Source: Rebecca billardiae RCC1528
Taxonomy: Eukaryota; Haptophyta
DNA length: 64,000 nucleotides
Direction of reading: 5' to 3'
Assembly: GCA_965240325.2 (NCBI GenBank)
Contig: OZ251222.1
Span: forward strand, 3,844,001 to 3,908,000
The notes below the pieces were generated by a model. That model saw nothing but the letters and a program-made list of their open reading frames with translations. It was not told the DNA's origin and did not search any database. Of the stretch, positions 60,735 through 64,000 are shown piece by piece; the stretch's first letter is position 1, and each line of letters begins with the position of its first letter. The translations under genes were made by a program, and so were the position numbers.

Positions 60735-61655
60735 ATCACGCTCGAGCGAAGCAGAAGGTGATGAGTGAGGAAGATGGAACAGGAATGAGGGAAAGGAACG
60801 CGCGGTGCGTGACGGGAAGGATCAGGTGCGCCCGGCGCGAGGGATGGAACACGTGTAGTAGGAACGAAACGGAACGGAAAGTAGCTGCTTGAGCGCCAGG
60901 CAGAAAGTCATTGCCGATGATGAGCGCGTCCCCGCTCGAGCGACACAGAAGGTGGCGAGCGAGAAAGGCGGAGCTGGGATGAAGGAAAGGAACGCGCGGT
61001 GCGAGATGGGAAGGACCAGGAACGTGCAGCGTGAGGCAGGGAATGCACGTAGATCGGAACGGAACCGGATTGAAGGAGAGTCAGAGGAACGCGCGGTGTG
61101 ACACTGAAGTGGAACGCTCCGGACCGCGCGTAGGAACGGAACTGAAGGCAGCTGCTCGAGCGAGAGGCAGAAGGTGATTGACGATGAGCGCGTCCACGAT
61201 CGAGCGAAGCAGAAGGTGACGCGCGTGGATGACTGGCCAGGAGTGCAGGATAGGATTGGCTGTGGAGACGGAACAGACACGCGCGGCGTGAGGAAAAGGA
61301 CGCACGCGCGTCGTGTAGATCGGAACGAAACTGGAATGAAGGAGAGGAATGCGCGGCGTGAGACGGAAGTGGAATGCTCGGACCGCGCGCGGGAACGGAA
61401 ATGAAGGCCGCTGCTCGCGCGATAGGCAGAGGGTGATTGACGATGAGCGCGTTCACGCTCGAGCGAGGCAGAAGGTGACGCGTGCGGATGATTGACTGGG
61501 ATGAAGGAGAGGAATGCGCAGCGTGAGTAGATGGAAGTGGAACGCTCGTACCGCGCACGGGAACGGAACTGAAGGCCGCTGCTCGAGCGATAGGCATGAG
61601 GTGATTGACGATGCGCCCGTTCACGCTCGAGCGAAGCGGAGGGTGACGCGCGCGG
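60735..61655. repeat. Tandem repeat with units of about 170-260 bp
   Basis: Copies of CGCTCGAGCGAAGCAGAAGG start near 60742, 60933, 61197, 61457 and 61627. Each is followed by a GATGAAGGAGAGGAA(T/C)GCGC block and a GGAACGGAA-TGAAGGC-GCTGCTCG block. The spacing is irregular, so units have suffered deletions. Non-coding by my reading. Confidence 0.8.
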
Positions 61656-61674
61656 ACGAGAAGTTACGCGCATG

Positions 61675-62125
61675 TGAGGCGCAACGTCAGGCAGGCACAT
61701 GTGACGCGCGAAGAAGTTAAGCGCAGTGAGGCGCAGAGAAGACAGAAGTTATCATAGGTGCAAGTGACCCGCAAAGATACGCGCATGTGAGGCGCAAAGT
61801 TGGGCGCATGATTGTGACGCGCGGAGAAGTTAGGCGCAGTGAGGCGCAGAGAAGTTAGGCGCATGTGATGACCGTTAGGCGCAAGTGACGCGCGAAGTTA
61901 CGCGCATGCAAGGCGCAAAGTTAGGCGCATGTGACGCGCGGAGAAGTTAGGCGCAGTGAGGCGCAGAGAAGTTAGGCGCAAGTGACCGTTAGGCGCAAGT
62001 GACACGCGAAGTTACGCACATGTAAGGCGCAAAGTTAGGCGCATGTGATGCGCGGAGAGGTTAGGCGCAGTGAGGCGCAAAGACACGCGCATGTAAGGAG
62101 CAAAGTTACGCGCATGTGACGCTCG
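61675..62125. repeat. Higher-order minisatellite of GTTAGGCGCATGTGACGCGC units
   Basis: About twenty short units (GTTAGGCGCATGTGACGCGC, GGAGAAGTTAGGCGCAGTGA, GGCGCAGAGAA, GCGAAGTTACGCGCATG) are arranged in a recurring order of roughly 110-120 bp. No gene. Confidence 0.85.
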
Positions 62126-62361
62126 GAGAAGTTGGGCGCAGGCTGACACGCAGCCGCGCGAGTGCGGGCTCAGGCGAGCGGCGGCGAGCGGCGGCGGCGT
62201 GCGTGACACGAGCATGCCGCGTGCGAGCGGCTTGGTCCGTATCGATATGCGCCCCGCCTTCGCGCGCTGCCGAAGGACGTAGAAGTAGCAGCATGGATGT
62301 GGCCACTGCCCGCCCCGCCGAAGCGCGCTCCATCCACAGCTCGAGCGAGGTGGCGGAAGGT

Positions 62362-63117
62362 GATGATGAGTGCGCTCTCGCGCGAGCGAAGCAGACGGCG
62401 ATGAGCGCTGAGTGACCGCGACGGACGCCCGCGCACCGGCACCTCCCGCGGCGCCCCGCTGCGCGCTCAGCCGCCGGACGCTGCAGGAGGAGTAGCACTG
62501 ATGCACTCGTCGTCATCCCCAGGATACAAGCGCGCTCGAGCTCGAGCGAAGCAGAAGGCGCGGAGCGCGCGGCTCGTTCGAGCGAAGCAGAGGGTGGTGA
62601 GCTAGGAGCGCGCACGACGGGCGGCAGCGCACCGCTCCCTCGCGCTCCGCTCCGCTGTGCGCCCAGCGCCGGAAGCCGCAGGGGACCCCGAAGCAGCACT
62701 GGTGCAGTTGCATGAGGCCGGGCGTGATGAATGCGCTGAGGGCGCTCTCGCTCGAGCGAAGCAGACGGCGATGAGCGCTGAGTGACCGCGACGGACGCCC
62801 CTGCACCGGCACCTCCCGCGTCGCCCCGCTGTGCGCTCGGCCGCCGGACGGTGCAGGAGGACGCCGAAGCAGCACGGATGCACGCGTCATCCCCAGGATA
62901 AAAGCGCGCTGGCGCACGAGCGAGGCAGAATGCGCGGAGCGCGCGCCTCGCTCGAGCGAGGCAGAGGGTGGTGACGAGCGAAGAGCGCGCACGATGGACG
63001 GCAGCGCACCGCCCCCTCACACTCCGCTCCACTGTGCGCCCAGCGCCGGAAGCCGCAGGGGACCCAGAAGCAGCACGGGTGCAATTTCATGAGGCCGGGC
63101 GGGATGAATGCGCGCGC
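62362..63117. repeat. Two tandem copies of a 370-bp unit
   Basis: Copy 1 is about 62362-62731 and copy 2 about 62732-63117. The shared block GACGGCGATGAGCGCTGAGT starts at 62394 and 62764. Both continue through CGCGACGGACGCCC, TCATCCCCAGGATA and GCCCAGCGCCGGAAGCCGCA. The unit also embeds CTCGAGCGAAGCAGA pieces of the 60.7-61.6 kb array. Confidence 0.85.
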
Positions 63118-63158
63118 TGCTCGCCACACCGAGGGGACACCGAGGAACGAAGAACGAA

Positions 63159-63618
63159 GGAGGCGGAGGAGCGCCGCTGGCTGTCCGTGAGTGTGCCGGC
63201 GCCGCCGCGGCCTGCCGCCCGGGGGCCCCGGGCCCGGGCGGGGCCGCTGTGCTCAGGCGTCGGCCGGGGCAGGGTGCGCCGGGGGGCAGTCGCGGCGGAA
63301 GCGGTCGACTGCACGACGTGGGCTGCCCTGACCGGCCCCGAAGGTGCGCCTGTCACGCCGAGGGTCGGCCCGCCTGCAGGTACGCTCACTTTCCGCTTGG
63401 TACCCGCGCCGCAAAGGCGAGCTGCTTCCGACTCACATCTCGTCGCCGTCCGGTCACTCCGGCGATGCCGCTGCGAGCGCCGAGCCCGCGTCCGGCCGGG
63501 TACCCCCACCTAGCGGGGAGGGGCACGGGCGGCGGCGGAGCAGCGACGCGGCAGTCATAACGCGATAACCGCCGCGGACTGCCAAACCCACCACTCCCGT
63601 CGCGTCGGCCATCGCCCC
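63159..63618. repeat. 460-bp direct repeat, right copy
   Basis: Second copy of 59374-59833. The sequence left of it is purine-rich (GAACGAAGAACGAAGGAGG), which would fit a polypurine tract if the repeats were LTRs. Confidence 0.85.
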
Positions 63619-64000
63619 GAAAACCTGCACACGTCGGTCGTCCTTGCGACGGCGGCAGGTTTTGAGCTCGCCAGCTCGGTAAGTCAGTGACTATGGAATG
63701 GGCTGGCAACGAATAGCTGCGCGGGTATTTTCAATAAGGCTTGCGGGTTTTAGACTCTAGATAGTGATACCAACCGCCGCGAAGCCAAGTTCGTATTCAT
63801 CAAGGCGGAGGCAAACTATGATATACATGGATGTATACGAAGCGCTGTAAATGTTCTCAAGCGAATACGACCCCGTGATGAAGATTTTGCCGCTAACGAT
63901 GATGTGTAAAAATAGCCTCAAAGAAGCTGACGCTTGTATTGGACTTGTAACCGTCCTGAGACTTCACACTCACGCCCGGCCGTCCACGATTGATTAGGGG
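63619..64000. other. Right-edge region with lower GC
   Basis: After a hairpin (AAAACCTGC ... GCAGGTTTT, 63620-63662) the base composition drops and no open frame is convincing. A GTAAGT donor-like site occurs at 63679. A gene may continue beyond the window. Confidence 0.4.

Noticed and set aside
59374-63618. LTR retrotransposon with 460-bp LTRs.
   Set aside because: No TG...CA termini, primer-binding site, gag or pol. It is kept only as an alternative explanation of the direct repeats.

Overview
This is a window of nuclear DNA from a flagellated, photosynthetic protist. It is strongly GC-rich in genes and visibly AT-richer between some of them. Introns are short (94-221 bp) with GT(G/A)CGY-type donors. 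One small protein (13755-14205) starts with a signal peptide followed by an Ala/Phe (AEA|FQ) junction of the kind used for import into red-derived complex plastids. Two proteins have architectures usually tied to cilia. A haptophyte-like alga is my best guess, by inference; other complex-plastid algae are possible. There are no bacterial operons, rRNA, tRNA or CRISPR arrays that I can see.

Layout. 0.5-5.5 kb: a sulfotransferase-like protein and a large Myb protein with a pair of Cys/His knuckles. 5.5-8.5 kb: degenerate repeats. 8.5-20.8 kb: a dense gene block with a fucosyltransferase-like type II membrane protein, a CCDC33-like C2/coiled-coil protein, a small plastid membrane protein, a DEDDy exonuclease and pantothenate kinase. 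20.9-24.0 kb: two head-to-tail copies of a transposon carrying a Ulp1-type protease remnant. 24.2-28.8 kb: an mRNA-export-adaptor-like RGG protein, a sperm-tail-PG-repeat/IQ protein and a second DEDDy exonuclease. 28.8-42.8 kb: a repeat-rich zone with a tiny two-exon gene, several inverted-repeat elements, a Pro/Ser-rich wall-type glycoprotein, a cytochrome P450 with a duplicated 3' fragment, and an RCC1-like pseudogene. 42.8-56.7 kb: a second dense block with RNA polymerase I subunit RPA12, a CRAL-TRIO protein, a Cys-loop receptor channel with EF-hands, a conserved protein of unknown function, a NudC-type Nudix hydrolase, a DNAJC16-like J/thioredoxin protein, an alpha-helical unknown, and a multi-pass membrane protein ending in a TIR-like domain. 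56.7-64 kb: almost no genes, but large tandem repeats enclosed by a 460-bp direct repeat.

Gene organisation. Five gene pairs are head-to-head with only 152-305 bp between start codons, so shared bidirectional promoters are likely. Several introns have lengths divisible by three and no in-frame stop, so a simple ORF call runs through them. The exon structures given here were worked out by matching splice phase and protein continuity, and they are predictions. The most unusual items are the Cys-loop channel with a calcium-binding cytoplasmic loop, the membrane-anchored TIR-like protein, the twin-knuckle Myb protein, the protease-carrying transposon, and a 66-bp perfect inverted repeat joining a coding exon to the neighbouring gene's 5' leader.
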